From positions 677,001-741,000 of the forward strand of contig CAJNDS010002557.1 in NCBI GenBank assembly GCA_905221605.1: a stretch of DNA of 64,000 nucleotides, read 5' to 3'. Positions 30,801 to 40,448 of the stretch are shown here, piece by piece. This DNA comes from Symbiodinium natans. Lineage: Eukaryota; Sar; Dinophyceae; Suessiales; Symbiodiniaceae. Made by a program: the position numbers and the translations under genes. Under the pieces are notes generated by a model that searched no databases, was not told the DNA's origin, and worked only from the letters and a program-made list of their open reading frames with translations. Position 1 is the first letter of the stretch, and each line of letters opens with the position of its first letter.

Positions 30801-31627
30801 CTGAATCCACGGGACAACCAGTCCTAATCTTAACACGCGTCCGGTCTTCCAGTTCGTAAACATAAACTAAGCCAAGAATCCCAACGTCTCTCAGCGTCTT
30901 GCCGGAAAGCCACCGCACTTGCCAGGGCAGCAATACCCAGATTTTGCGCATGTCACCCCTTGTTTGCTTCAACCCTAAATTCATTAAATGCCCCCCAAAC
31001 CTTAAACCCTAAACCCTGAACCCTTAAACCCTAAACCTTAAACCCTAAACAGATTTTCAGGGTGCCCTAACTCTCCCGAGTCGGGCGTGCATGAACCATA
31101 GAGCCGCAAAGCCTGAAGCCAGGGTTTGGGGGTTTAGGGTTTAGGGTTTGGGGTTTAGGGTTTAGGGTTTAGGGCTTGACCACGCAGAGGGTTCGTAGGG
31201 CCCCTACAGGGTTTGAAGTTTACAGAGTTCAGGTTTTGGTTTTTCTAGGGCCAGGGTGGAAAGTTGAAAGTTCTTCATCGTAGGCGAGGGGGGGGGGGTC
31301 AATATTAGGAGAGAACTTGCTGTGGATTTTCCGACTGCCAAAAACTCCGAACACTGGGCTGAGGGTATATAAGTTTAAAACCTGCTAAGCCCTAAACCCT
31401 ATTTTTGGCTGAGGGTTGAAGAACCCAAGCCACCACCTCCGTGGACCTATTTCCCGCAACCCAAAACTGAAAACCCGAAAACCTCATACTAAAGCCCTGG
31501 AACCCCTCAAACCCTAAGTTTCAAGCCCCCACATGCGGAGCCCCAACTTCCCTAAACCCTAAAGCCTAAACCCTAAACCCCTAAACCCTACACCCTCAAC
31601 CCTAAATCCTACCACACGCCCGCCGAG
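30801..31627. other. No gene seen; short tracts
   Basis: Degenerate CCCTAAA at 30,998-31,050, TTTAGGG at 31,125-31,175, CCCTAAA at 31,550-31,600. Confidence 0.65.
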
Positions 31628-31712
31628 GTGCTTGCGCCAGAGCCAGTGAGTGGGAGCTGGCAGCGCAGCTCTTTGTTGACGTGCGACGACGCAGTGGCCA
31701 GTCTGAAGAGTT
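31628..31712 (+). CDS. PPR-repeat fragment, candidate exon
   Basis: After cccgccgag|G the frame reads ACARASEWELAAQLFVDVRR, end of helix A and a good helix B. Confidence 0.6.
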
Positions 31713-32034
31713 GTTGGGTTTAACCCTACGCCGCAAAGGGTTTTATGGTTTGGGTTTGGGGTTTAGGGGGGCTATGAATAGGTTTTGGGGTTTGTGGGGG
31801 GGGGGGGGGGGGGGGGGGGCATGTCAGGCGAACGTGCTAAGGCTGTGGAGGGCTGAATAAGGTTTGTGGCATTTCTTTGGTGTGTCTTTTGGGGGTTTTA
31901 GGCGGGTCATTTTAGGTCTTCAGGGTTTCAGGGTTTCAGGATTTCAGGGATTTTTAGGGTCATTTTAGGTCTTCAGGGTTTCAGGGTTGCAGGATTTCCG
32001 GGGTCTTAGGGGTCTCGTCTAGGCTTGCTGGCAG
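31713..32034. repeat. Poly-G and TTTCAGGG words
   Basis: About 22 G at 31,797-31,819. Direct repeat of gtcattttaggtcttcaggg at about 31,906 and 31,960. No gene. Confidence 0.75.
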
Positions 32035-32098
32035 GCCTGGGTTCAGATCTCGTCACTTACGGCGCTGTCATGGCTGCCTATGAGCCTGGGCTTGCATA
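32035..32098 (+). CDS. PPR-repeat fragment, candidate exon
   Basis: After tgctggcag|G the frame reads LGSDLVTYGAVMAAYEPGLA and hits TAG. The D-L-V-T-Y-G-A-V core is clear. Confidence 0.6.
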
Positions 32099-33020
32099 GG
32101 AAGGCTGGTAGGTGTGAGTTTGGAGATTTAGGGTTTAGGGTTTAGGGGTTTAGGGTTTGGGGTTTAGGGTTTAGGGTTTAGGGTTTAGGGTTTGGGGTCG
32201 CTTGGATCCCTTATTCGCCTTTGTTTTGAGTCGCTTCGCAGCCCCTTCGAACAAAAATAGTTGCAGTTACTTCAAGTAGCTGCTGCCAGAGAACGCCTGA
32301 GGATCCAAAGCACGCTGGGAGCAAGCCTATAATCCTTACAAACCCTACCTACCAATATATCTTCTTCTCGTAGGGTATGTTCAGGCTCCAGTTAGTTGCG
32401 CAGCGCCCTTGAACTTGCCACTACTGAAGTTGCGGCATACGGTAGGAGCAGATTTGTTTGAGAACTACAGCCCTATAACCCCCCCCCCCCCCCCCCAAAA
32501 AACAAAAAAAAAAACCTTTAAAGTCCTTAATGCCCTAAGCCTTGGTAAGCCCCGTAAACCCGAACCCCTGTGGAGGCTCTATGTACCCGAAACCTCGGGG
32601 ATCAACTTCCCCGCACCCTAGCATGGGGTCGATGCGAGCTCCTAGCGAATCTAGGGTTTAGGGTTTAGGGTTTAGGGTTTAGGGTTTAGGGTTTAGGGTT
32701 TAGGTCTGCGCTAGAGTGGGCCTCATTGCTTGGAAGATGTGGGAGTGTGTGAATGTGGGGAACCTTTGCTTTTCCCGTGTTTGTGAGATCTCTTCGCGGG
32801 TTCCCCAACGCCGTTTTTCCACAGGAGACTCTGTAGTGGGGCGCACGACGCGCGTGGAGGGTTCCCGCTAAGCCCCCAATGGAAGAAAGAAGAAAAGGGA
32901 GACGGAGAGGCGGGGAGGCACAGACAGAGTGAGAGAGAGAGAGAGAGATGTGCATACACACAAACAGCATATGATAGATAAACAGATAGGACGGTAGTTT
33001 CGTGTTGTCCCAGCATTCAG
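32099..33020. other. No gene seen; telomeric arrays, poly-C, GA repeat
   Basis: TTTAGGG at 32,126-32,200 and 32,651-32,705, C/A runs at 32,479-32,514, GA dinucleotides at about 32,927-32,947. Confidence 0.7.
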
Positions 33021-33130
33021 GAGAGGAGCCACCAGTGGCCTGACGCACTGGAGCTGCTGCAGATGCTGACGCTCAGCCGGAAGGTGCCAGATACCATCGC
33101 AATCACCACCGCCCCGCTCTCAGTGTCTGA
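33021..33130 (+). CDS. PPR-repeat fragment, candidate exon
   Basis: After cagcattcag|G the frame reads ERSHQWPDALELLQMLTLSR then KVPDTIAITTAPLS: helix B, the P-D-T-I linker and the start of the next repeat. Confidence 0.65.
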
Positions 33131-33625
33131 CCCTGAGCCCTTAAACCCTGAACCCCCCAAGGCATTCAATCCTGTTGCGGCAAGGGCTCGCGCACTTACT
33201 TGAAGTGTAGCTTCAACAGGTTTTGGAGAATAGGCCTAGGGTCCTTTCCTCCTCAGCAGCCTATTGGGGTCAGGTTTGTTTTGGTTTAGGGCTCTGTCTC
33301 TTGTTGGCCCGAATCCTCATGGCAGTCAACCGCTACTGTCAGGGGGATGGAGCAACCTAATGCTTTTGTGGCAGTTCTCGGGGATACAAGCCATGTAGCC
33401 CATGAGTCAAAGAATGCCGTTTCTGGAGCGTGCCTGCACATCAGAAGCAACTCCCTAAAAAACCACAACCCCAATCCCCAAAAACCGAAGTCTGTCCACG
33501 GACTGGATCAGAGCGACTCGTGGGTGTGAAACTTCGTTGACCAAATTCGACCTCGCAGGGTGCAGATTTCACAGGGGCATTGTGCCTCTCTCCCCCCCGC
33601 CAGCCCAGACCAACCGAACAAGTCT
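33131..33625. other. No gene seen
   Basis: Unique DNA with almost no telomeric words. Open frames on both strands overlap each other. Confidence 0.5.
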
Positions 33626-33690
33626 GCCGCAAAGGCCATCAGTGCTTGTGCGAAAGCAGAGCATTGGCAGTCGCGAGCCTGCAAGAGGAT
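33626..33690 (+). CDS. PPR-repeat fragment, candidate exon
   Basis: The frame reads AAKAISACAKAEHWQSRACK. The A-I-S-A-C-A-K-A core is canonical; an AG|G lies just before the second alanine. The frame remains open upstream to about 33,560. Confidence 0.6.
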
Positions 33691-34414
33691 CCAACACCCG
33701 GGAGTTCAAAGCTTAGCGCGTAAAGCGCTGGGCTTCGCATGAATCCTAGTATCACCTTCGAGTCATGCGGGTCATGCCGTAGATACCGCAACGGTTGCTA
33801 AAGGCATTTAAAGGCAGAGTAAACGACTTCTTCTACCCCGAGCCAGAAATTCCCGGACCGAAGCACGCAGGCCCATAAATCAAGAACCCTGAAGCCCGAA
33901 AGCCATGTAGTTAAGGTTTGGGCTCTGTGTACAGGTTTAGGGTCTAAAAGTTTATAGGGTATAGAGGTGAGCAGCCCCAGAATGAAAGCACCCTAAACTC
34001 CGCAAGAACACCAAAAACTTCAAATCCAATCCTAAATCCAAAGTTCTCTGTAAGAACAATGACAGCCCTAGGGACCCCCAGCTGAAACCCTCCAAACCCG
34101 AAGAAGTTTGATAGACAAAGGCGTTCAGGAACCTGATAAGAACTGTAGAGTCCCCAAGGGCCCTGAGAGCAAACTTATACTCCACGTGGTCAGTTCTCTA
34201 AAGTAGGATTGAGGGGCTCCTGTGTTCTGTTTGAATTCGGGCCCTATCTTCAGGGTACTTCAGAAAGGGACCATAACTTGGAGTACTGGTCAGAAACAAA
34301 GCCTTACAACCAAACTGGACCTAAACCCTAAACCCGATTGCCCGGGCCCTAAACCTTATAAGCCCTAAACCCTTAACCCCAACCCTCACATCCTAACCCC
34401 TAAGCCCTAAGTAG
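33691..34414. other. No gene seen
   Basis: Unique DNA with scattered degenerate CCCTAAA words from 34,318. Confidence 0.55.
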
Positions 34415-34485
34415 GCCTCAAAAAGCTGAGGCAGGCGCTGGCCTTGCTGGTAGCCAATGACGGGGCTCCCCGGCGGCCCTCTTTG
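34415..34485 (+). CDS. PPR-repeat fragment, weak
   Basis: After cctaagtag|G the frame reads LKKLRQALALLVANDGAPRR, a helix B only. Confidence 0.45.
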
Positions 34486-35088
34486 GTTCGGGTTTCGGGG
34501 TTTGGGCCCGAAACCCGAAACCCTAAACCGAAAAGGACCTGAGCCCCTGAATACCCTAAACCCTAAACCCTAAACCCTAAACCCTAAACCCTAAACCCTC
34601 CTTCCCTAGCTGCCTGCGCCCCGCACATTCGATCGTAACACCCTGGGACAAGCGTAGTTTCCGCTTGGTTTGCTTACTGCCTGTGTTGTAGGGGAAGAAT
34701 GGACTACCCAAAGAAGCAACTACATATGGCCTGTGTGGTAGACCTCATAAGATCTAGCTGGTGCCTTGTTTCTGGCAAGCACTCTTTTCATTGATACCAA
34801 ATCTCCTGAGAGAAATTTCCACCAACCCCCCCCCCCCCCCCGCACAACAGCCACCAGGAACTGCGATTGAAGGTCTGGGTAGGATTCAGGGTTGAAGGGG
34901 ATCTAGGGGGGTCAGCGCGATTTTGGGGTTCAGCTTGCGCTTTTAGGGTTTAGGGTTTAGGGTTTAGGGTTTAGGGTTTAGGGTTTTAGGGTTTAGGGTT
35001 TAGGGTTTAGGGTTCAGGGTTCAGGGTTCAGGGTTCAGGGTTCAGGGTTTTGATGGCAACCTTCTACAAGCCCTGTATAAGCTGAAAG
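34486..35088. repeat. Telomeric arrays with TTCAGGG block
   Basis: CCCTAAA at 34,552-34,598; TTTAGGG at 34,942-35,012 passing into six TTCAGGG units to 35,050; poly-C at 34,827-34,841. Confidence 0.85.
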
Positions 35089-35200
35089 GTGGACACCTCG
35101 GCCGTCCACGCTGGGATCAATGCCTGCGCGGCCGCCGGACAGTGGCTTGCTGCTCTTAGCCTCCTACAGGAGACCATGGGGGGCGCCTCAGGTTCGATGA
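35089..35200 (+). CDS. PPR-repeat fragment, candidate exon
   Basis: After gctgaaag|G the frame reads VDTSAVHAGINACAAAGQWL then AALSLLQETMGGASGS, a complete repeat of about 35 residues. The frame stays open to 35,292 over G/T-rich DNA that is probably intronic. Confidence 0.7.
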
Positions 35201-35420
35201 AACTCTGCGCATTTTTCGTGGGGGCTGAGGGTTTTGTAGGGTTCTTTTGGGGCTATTCAAGGGTATTGGGGTGTAGGGATGGTTTCTTTTGAGGTGCCGG
35301 CGTGTTGTTACTTCCTCCCACCCTCGTGAGCGATGGGTCACGCTAGTTCTTGCGAGCCTCTTCAAGCAGCCCCAAACCTCGATCTAATTGACTCACCGAA
35401 AGGAGACAAAGTCCCGGCGC

Positions 35421-35470
35421 ACGCAGATGGACATCGTCGCTTTCAACTGTGTTGCTGCGCCATTCGTTTT
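35421..35470 (+). CDS. PPR-repeat fragment, weak
   Basis: TQMDIVAFNCVAAPFV resembles the D-I-V-A-F-N helix A start. It is too short to be certain. Confidence 0.4.
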
Positions 35471-35895
35471 TTTGGGTTTTTTTTAGGGTTTAGGGTTCTC
35501 GGGTTTAGGCCCAGATAAGTGGCCTTCGGCGTTCAAAGGTGAGGGGTATTGGACGCAGGTGCGCAAGATTTTGGGATGTCGAGCGCGCATTTCGGACACA
35601 GGGCTAACTCCAAAGACAAGCGAGTGGGAGTGGTACTACGCCCCACTGATCGGGCGTTTATGATTCATGATGCAGGGTTAGGGTCCTCAGCCTCAGCAAG
35701 CTTTCTCTCCCGACCCTTCCCCGCAAATAAGACAAAGCCGATGCCTTAACAGCAGCGTGTTCAAGCTGAGCTGCCTACTGGAGAGGCTTTGTAAGCGTCT
35801 CGAAGCTTAACAACCGAACCCCAAGCCCGAAACCTTACACCGTTCAGGACACTCGGGATTCATGAATATGGGTCTTGTCCCTTCCGCCACCAGAG
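35471..35895. other. No gene seen
   Basis: Unique DNA. One + frame (35,549-35,749) is open but unrecognised. Confidence 0.5.
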
Positions 35896-35955
35896 GTTAT
35901 GGCTGCCTGCGATCAGGGCAATCAATGGCGTTGGGCCACTTGGTTGCCAAGCCCC
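35896..35955 (+). CDS. PPR-repeat fragment, candidate exon
   Basis: After ccaccagag|G the frame reads VMAACDQGNQWRWATWLPSP, the end of helix A and a degenerate helix B. Confidence 0.5.
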
Positions 35956-36156
35956 CGGACGGGAAAGCTCCAAACCCCAAAACCTCCCAAAAGCTCCAAA
36001 AACTATAGACTCTACAACGCCAAATCCCGAACTAAACCCAGAAGCCCTACCCTACCATCATGGCGACTCTACCACCCTAAACCCGAAACCCTAGACCCTA
36101 AACCCTCAACCCTCAACCCTCGCCAAAACCAAATCCTGAAGCCCTGACGCCATCAG

Positions 36157-36222
36157 GCCCTGTCTTGCCTCCGCGCTATAGCCCTGGAGAGCATCAAGCC
36201 AGATACGCTCACCCAAAATGGT
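36157..36222 (+). CDS. PPR-repeat fragment, candidate exon
   Basis: After cgccatcag|G the frame reads ALSCLRAIALESIKPDTLTQ then NG. The helix B and the K-P-D-T-L-T linker are typical PPR. Confidence 0.6.
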
Positions 36223-36603
36223 GCAACTTGGACTATGGACTATGGGTTCGGCTGCAATATTCGGTTGTTTCAGAGTATTTTAGGGGTTTAGGGTTTAGGG
36301 TTTAGGGTTTAGGGTTGGGGCATTCACGGCTCAGACTTGTAGGGTGTCTCGGGCTGCTTGGAGTTTAGGTTTAGCCGTTTGGGCTATCGGGTTTGACGCG
36401 GAGGATTGGGGTGGAAGGTTTAGGAAGGGGTTTTGGTTTTAGGGTTTGGGGTGTGCTCACGACGTCTAGTGGGTCGGATGTTCGTGGGTGTTCGTGGGCT
36501 AGGGCTGAGGGAGATGTGGAAATTTCCGACAGCACCAGGTCTCCAACCGTGCTACTAAACAACCCGCAACCGAGTCACATAAGCTCTGAGAAGCCCCAAA
36601 CCC
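36223..36603. other. No gene seen; TTTAGGG tract
   Basis: TTTAGGG at 36,287-36,318, then G/T-rich unique DNA. Confidence 0.6.
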
Positions 36604-37021
36604 CCCTAAGCCCTAAGCCCTAAGCCCTAAACCCTAAACCCTAAACCCTAAACCCTAAACCCTAAACCCTAAACCCTAAACCCTAAACCCTAAACCCTAA
36701 ACCCTAAACCCTAAACCCTAAACCCTAAACCCTAAACCTAAACCCTAAACCCTAAACCCTAAACGCCCCAAGCTCCCGAACTTCAAGCAACAGCCACCCC
36801 CCAGGTCCTGCGAGCAGCCACGCAGCAGCAGCAGCGCCTTGGCCCTCCTTTGTTTAGGGTTTAGGGTTTAGGGTTTAGGGTTTAGGGTTTAGGGTTTAGG
36901 GTTTAGGGTTTAGGGTTTAGGGTTTAGGGTTAGGTTTTAAAGTTTAGGGTTCAGGGTTAGGGTTCAGGGTTCAGGGTTTAGGGTTCAGGGTTCAGGGTTT
37001 AGGGCTTAGGGGTTTTTAGGG
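36604..37021. repeat. CCCTAAA array then inverted TTTAGGG/TTCAGGG array
   Basis: 36,604-36,764: three CCCTAAG units and about 20 CCCTAAA. 36,852-37,021: about 12 TTTAGGG, then a TTCAGGG-rich block. The two are inverted around an 87-bp island. Confidence 0.95.
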
Positions 37022-37225
37022 CAACCCGAGCTCGGGTTTCCGCTCCAAGGGCCCTGTGGCAGGTCCGGTATTTACAGCCCTAAACCCTAAACCCTAAACC
37101 CTAAAGTAGAGGCGTTGGTGTGAATCACTTTCACAGCTTCTGATCTTGGACAAGATCCACTTAGGAGCTTCCAGCACCCGAAACCTTAAACCCTCAACCC
37201 TAAACCCTAAACCGTCAACCCTAAA
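37022..37225. other. Short islands, no gene
   Basis: Three CCCTAAA units at 37,078-37,105. Nothing coding. Confidence 0.6.
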
Positions 37226-37291
37226 CCCTAAACTAACCCTAAACTAACCCTAAACTAACCCTAAACTAACCCTAAACTAACCCTAAACTAA
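37226..37291 (-). repeat. 11-bp variant array CCCTAAACTAA x 6
   Basis: Six tandem copies of the undecamer CCCTAAACTAA, seamlessly followed by ordinary CCCTAAA. The unit equals one heptamer plus CTAA. Confidence 0.95.
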
Positions 37292-37436
37292 CCCTAAACC
37301 CTAAACCCTAAACCCTAAACCCTAAACCCTAAACCCTAAACCCTAAACCCTAAACCCTAAACCCTAAACCCTAAACCCTAAACCCTAAACCCTAAACCCT
37401 GAACCCTAAACCCTAAACCCTAAACCCTAAACCCTT
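37292..37436 (-). repeat. CCCTAAA array, about 20 units
   Basis: Near-perfect, one CCCTGAA. Confidence 0.95.
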
Positions 37437-38118
37437 GCCACTCCCCACGCATCGTAGGAACGCCCCTCAGAGGGCTCTCCGATGGGATCCCTTTTTTTCG
37501 GAACCAGCAAACTGCCGGTAGGGTGGGCTCACATCGCTCAGGGCTCATAGGGTTTAGGGTTGAGGGTTCAGGGTTTAGGGTTTAGGGTTCAGGGTTCAGG
37601 GTTCAGGGTTTAGGGTTTAGGATGGGTTTAGGGGTCGCCGTATGTTCAACGAAGATGTGCTGTTGGACTTCATGACCCGGCCTAAACCCTAAACCCTCAA
37701 CCCTAAACCGCAGGGACGTGTGTACCCTAAACCCTAAACCCTAAACCCTAACCCTAAACCCTAAACCCTAAACCCTAACCCCGAAACCCGAAACCCTAAA
37801 CCCTATGGGTTTCGACTATGCTTTTTGGGTTAAAAGCGTGTGCGGCCAATGGCTCCCGAGGTTGAGGTTTGATGCTTCGTAGCTGGGTAGTGCTTTTGGG
37901 TAATTTTAAATTTCCCGTCTTTCCCTTTCAAGGGAGCCTACGCATAAATACTATTCCAAGGGCACTCTGAGGAATGAGGGGAGGAGTCGGATTCCCTTAT
38001 GGTCCTTATACAGTTATCCCCTACCCCTAAACCCTAAACCCCAAACCCTCAGTAACTTGAAAATCGTCCGAGGGGGGCATCGAGGATCTAGAGTTCCAGG
38101 GTGCTTTGGGTGAGTGAG
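37437..38118. repeat. Mosaic, no gene
   Basis: TTTAGGG/TTCAGGG at 37,545-37,622 and CCCTAAA at 37,680-37,805 with a six-base CCCTAA slip. Unique DNA from 37,810. Confidence 0.75.
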
Positions 38119-38180
38119 GTGGCGCTGTGCTCTCGACCTCTTTGCAGAACTCGCGGCCCACATGCTGCACAGAGTGCTGC
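38119..38180 (+). CDS. PPR-repeat fragment, candidate exon
   Basis: After gagtgag|G the frame reads WRCALDLFAELAAHMLHRVL, a strong helix B (A-L-D-L-F-A-E-L). It runs into telomeric words. Confidence 0.55.
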
Positions 38181-39116
38181 TAGAAGGGTTTAGGGTTTAG
38201 GGCTTTGGGTTGAGGATTTCGGGTTTAGGGAACCCTGAGCCCGAAACCCTAAAGTGTGATTATATGGATGGGTGTCGGGTTCAGGGTTTAAGGACTTAGG
38301 CAAGGCCAGGAGGCATGTCGTTGGCATCTCAAGCTGAGAAATGGGGCTAGATGCCTACGAATCCGCAACCTTCCTGGCACCCAACCTTGCACTGTCGGGT
38401 CACGGGTAGGTTTCAGGCTTTGAGGTGTTGGTTTCGTGTCTTGGGGTGAAGGGTTTTTCCGGTTTCTAGGGTACCCTAAACCCTAAACCCTAAACCCTAA
38501 ACCCTAAACCCTAAACCCTAAACCCTAAACCCTAAACCCTAAACCCTAAACCCGCGAGAACAGAACAAACAGTTTGAGACAAGACAGGGTCGAACTCATC
38601 GTCCTCCAGCAACGCAGGCCTGCGCTTGCTGTAGCCCACCCCACTCCGCAGGCTCCCTAAACCCTAAACCCCAAGCCCTAAACCCTAAACCCTAAACCCT
38701 AAACCCTAAACCCTAACCTGAACCCTGAACCCTGAACCCTAAACCCTAAACCCTAAACCCTAAACCCTAAACCTTAAACCCTAAACCCTAAACCCTAAAC
38801 CCTAAACCCTAAACCCTAAACCCTTTCATATGGCTAAGGGATGCTCGGGGTTCTAAGGGAAGTTACACGGTCCCTTCTTATGGCCCCCTTACGTGCTTTA
38901 AGGGGGTTCTGAAGTATGGGCCCTTATGTTTCAAAGGGTATCAACGGGGCCCCCAGTGTAAGGGCCCATGCTAAGCCCTGAGCCCTAAACCCCAAGCCCT
39001 AAACCCTAAACCCTAAACCCTAAACCCTAAACCCTAAACCCTAAACCCTAAACCCTAAACCCTAAACCCTAAACCCTAAACCCTAAACCCTAAACCCTAA
39101 ACCTTCTGATCTTCAG
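38181..39116. repeat. CCCTAAA arrays and a short inverted repeat
   Basis: CCCTAAA at 38,474-38,552, 38,655-38,824 and 38,972-39,102. Between them ATGGGCCCTTA at about 38,918 pairs with TAAGGGCCCAT at about 38,960. No gene. Confidence 0.85.
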
Positions 39117-39200
39117 GAGCAGGTCGGCATACAGGCCAACGCCCTGACGGTGGCTGCAGTCCTCGATGCTTGCGAGACACGTGGCGACGTTCGAGTTTGG
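39117..39200 (+). CDS. PPR-repeat fragment, candidate exon
   Basis: After gatcttcag|G the frame reads EQVGIQANALTVAAVLDACE then TRGDVR. It is the last PPR piece, 440 bp upstream of the retroelement and on the same strand. Confidence 0.6.
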
Positions 39201-39636
39201 GGTTTCAGGGGTTAAGTAGGGTTTAGGGTTTAGGGTTTAGGGTTTAGGGTTTTAGGGTTTAGGGTTTAGGGTTTAGGGTTTAGGGTTTAGGGTTTAGGGT
39301 TTAGGGTTTAGGGGATTTGGGCAGGGTTGAGGGCCAGGCTTTGCAATCCCAAAATCCCAAACCTTAAGCCCTAAATCTCAGAACCCTGAACTCGAAACCC
39401 TGAGCTTGGGGGTTGGGGTTTCGGTTCAGTATTCAGGGTGCGCTACAGTAAGCGTTTCGAGTTGCAGATATTTGTTTTCCAAAAAGCCTTTGTTCATTTG
39501 GGAGTTTTGGGCTTAGGCTCCCACTAATATGCCTGAGGCCCAGGCTGTGTTGAGCCTGAACCTGTCGAGGCCCTAAACCCCGGAGAGACATCGAAAGACC
39601 TCGCAACTCTAAATCAACCTCTAAACCCTAAACCCT
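39201..39636. repeat. TTTAGGG array and last telomeric words before the retroelement
   Basis: TTTAGGG at 39,218-39,313 (about 13 units), then unique DNA and two CCCTAAA units ending at about 39,636, where the sequence character changes sharply. Confidence 0.85.
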
Positions 39637-40448
39637 TTGTTTAGCACAAAGAGGTCAGGTCAATTCCATGGGGTGCTGTTTAGATGTACATGTAACTTTT
39701 GGGTTTGGGCCTGGGATAGAAGCCGACTTCTTCGTGGACAAGCCGGAATAGAGGACGAGACTTTGTGTCCGTTCGCAGCTGTAAGCTGCTCAAGAAGGGC
39801 CCTTCTTAGTACTGTAGCAGCCTGTATTGTACAGTTTTCGCCCCCGTGGATAGTGTTCCTGTACGTCGTGGACCTGATTGGCCAACTCGCATCCGGAGGA
39901 AAGAGGAGCCAAAAGGGTCGGGCGTTGACGAGGAATAGATCCTTTTCCCTAACCTCGGGATAGTTATCTGTTCTCTTTACAACTCATAGCCGGAGGCCGG
40001 AGGATACTGAGGGCAGGTGGCTGTTCAGGTGAATATCGGGATAGGTGTACAACACGCAGCCGGACGGCTAGTGGATACATCTAGAGCGATAGGTTACCAC
40101 CCCCTGGAGATAGCAACTCTGGGGATCCTTCCGATAGTTAACGTCGGGAGTGGCTCGGAACGATTGGCTAGCTACCTTGAGTTCCCCGTTGACAGGGATA
40201 CTGTTACTTCTGGTGCAACATTACAACCTACAACTGTAAATATACAACTTCTTTCTCCTCGTGTGGCCTGAGCTAGTTACTGGAACGGGTTGCGCAAGTT
40301 TTCATTGGTTTGGACACTTCGCACAGGTTAAGAGCCTTGTTGCTTGGCCTGGACGAGCTGTTCGAGAAGTTTTCTTGGTATAGCGAAGAGGTACCACTTG
40401 CATAGCGAAGTTTTCCGCGTTTGTCACTTGTGTTCGTTGACTGCAGCA
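39637..40448 (+). promoter_or_regulatory. Retroelement 5' leader, possible LTR
   Basis: 812 bp between the telomeric mosaic and the ORF1 start codon, with at least eight (G/A)ATAG words. It should hold the LTR promoter, primer-binding site and untranslated leader, but I found no convincing TATA box or tRNA-complementary site. The ORF1 frame is open upstream to 40,344, but with TTG and no ATG. Short frames such as 40,017-40,271 are not supported as genes. Confidence 0.5.

Noticed and set aside
40017-40271. 84-codon frame in the retroelement leader as a gene
   Set aside because: It lies in the expected LTR/leader, has no recognisable domain and starts without an ATG.
40376-40395. tggtatagcgaag as a primer-binding site
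   Set aside because: Only the first six bases fit the initiator-Met tRNA complement; the rest does not, and other TGG words are equally good.
40344-40448. Extending ORF1 upstream to 40,344
   Set aside because: The codon at 40,344 is TTG; the first ATG in the frame is 40,449, with a suitable context.
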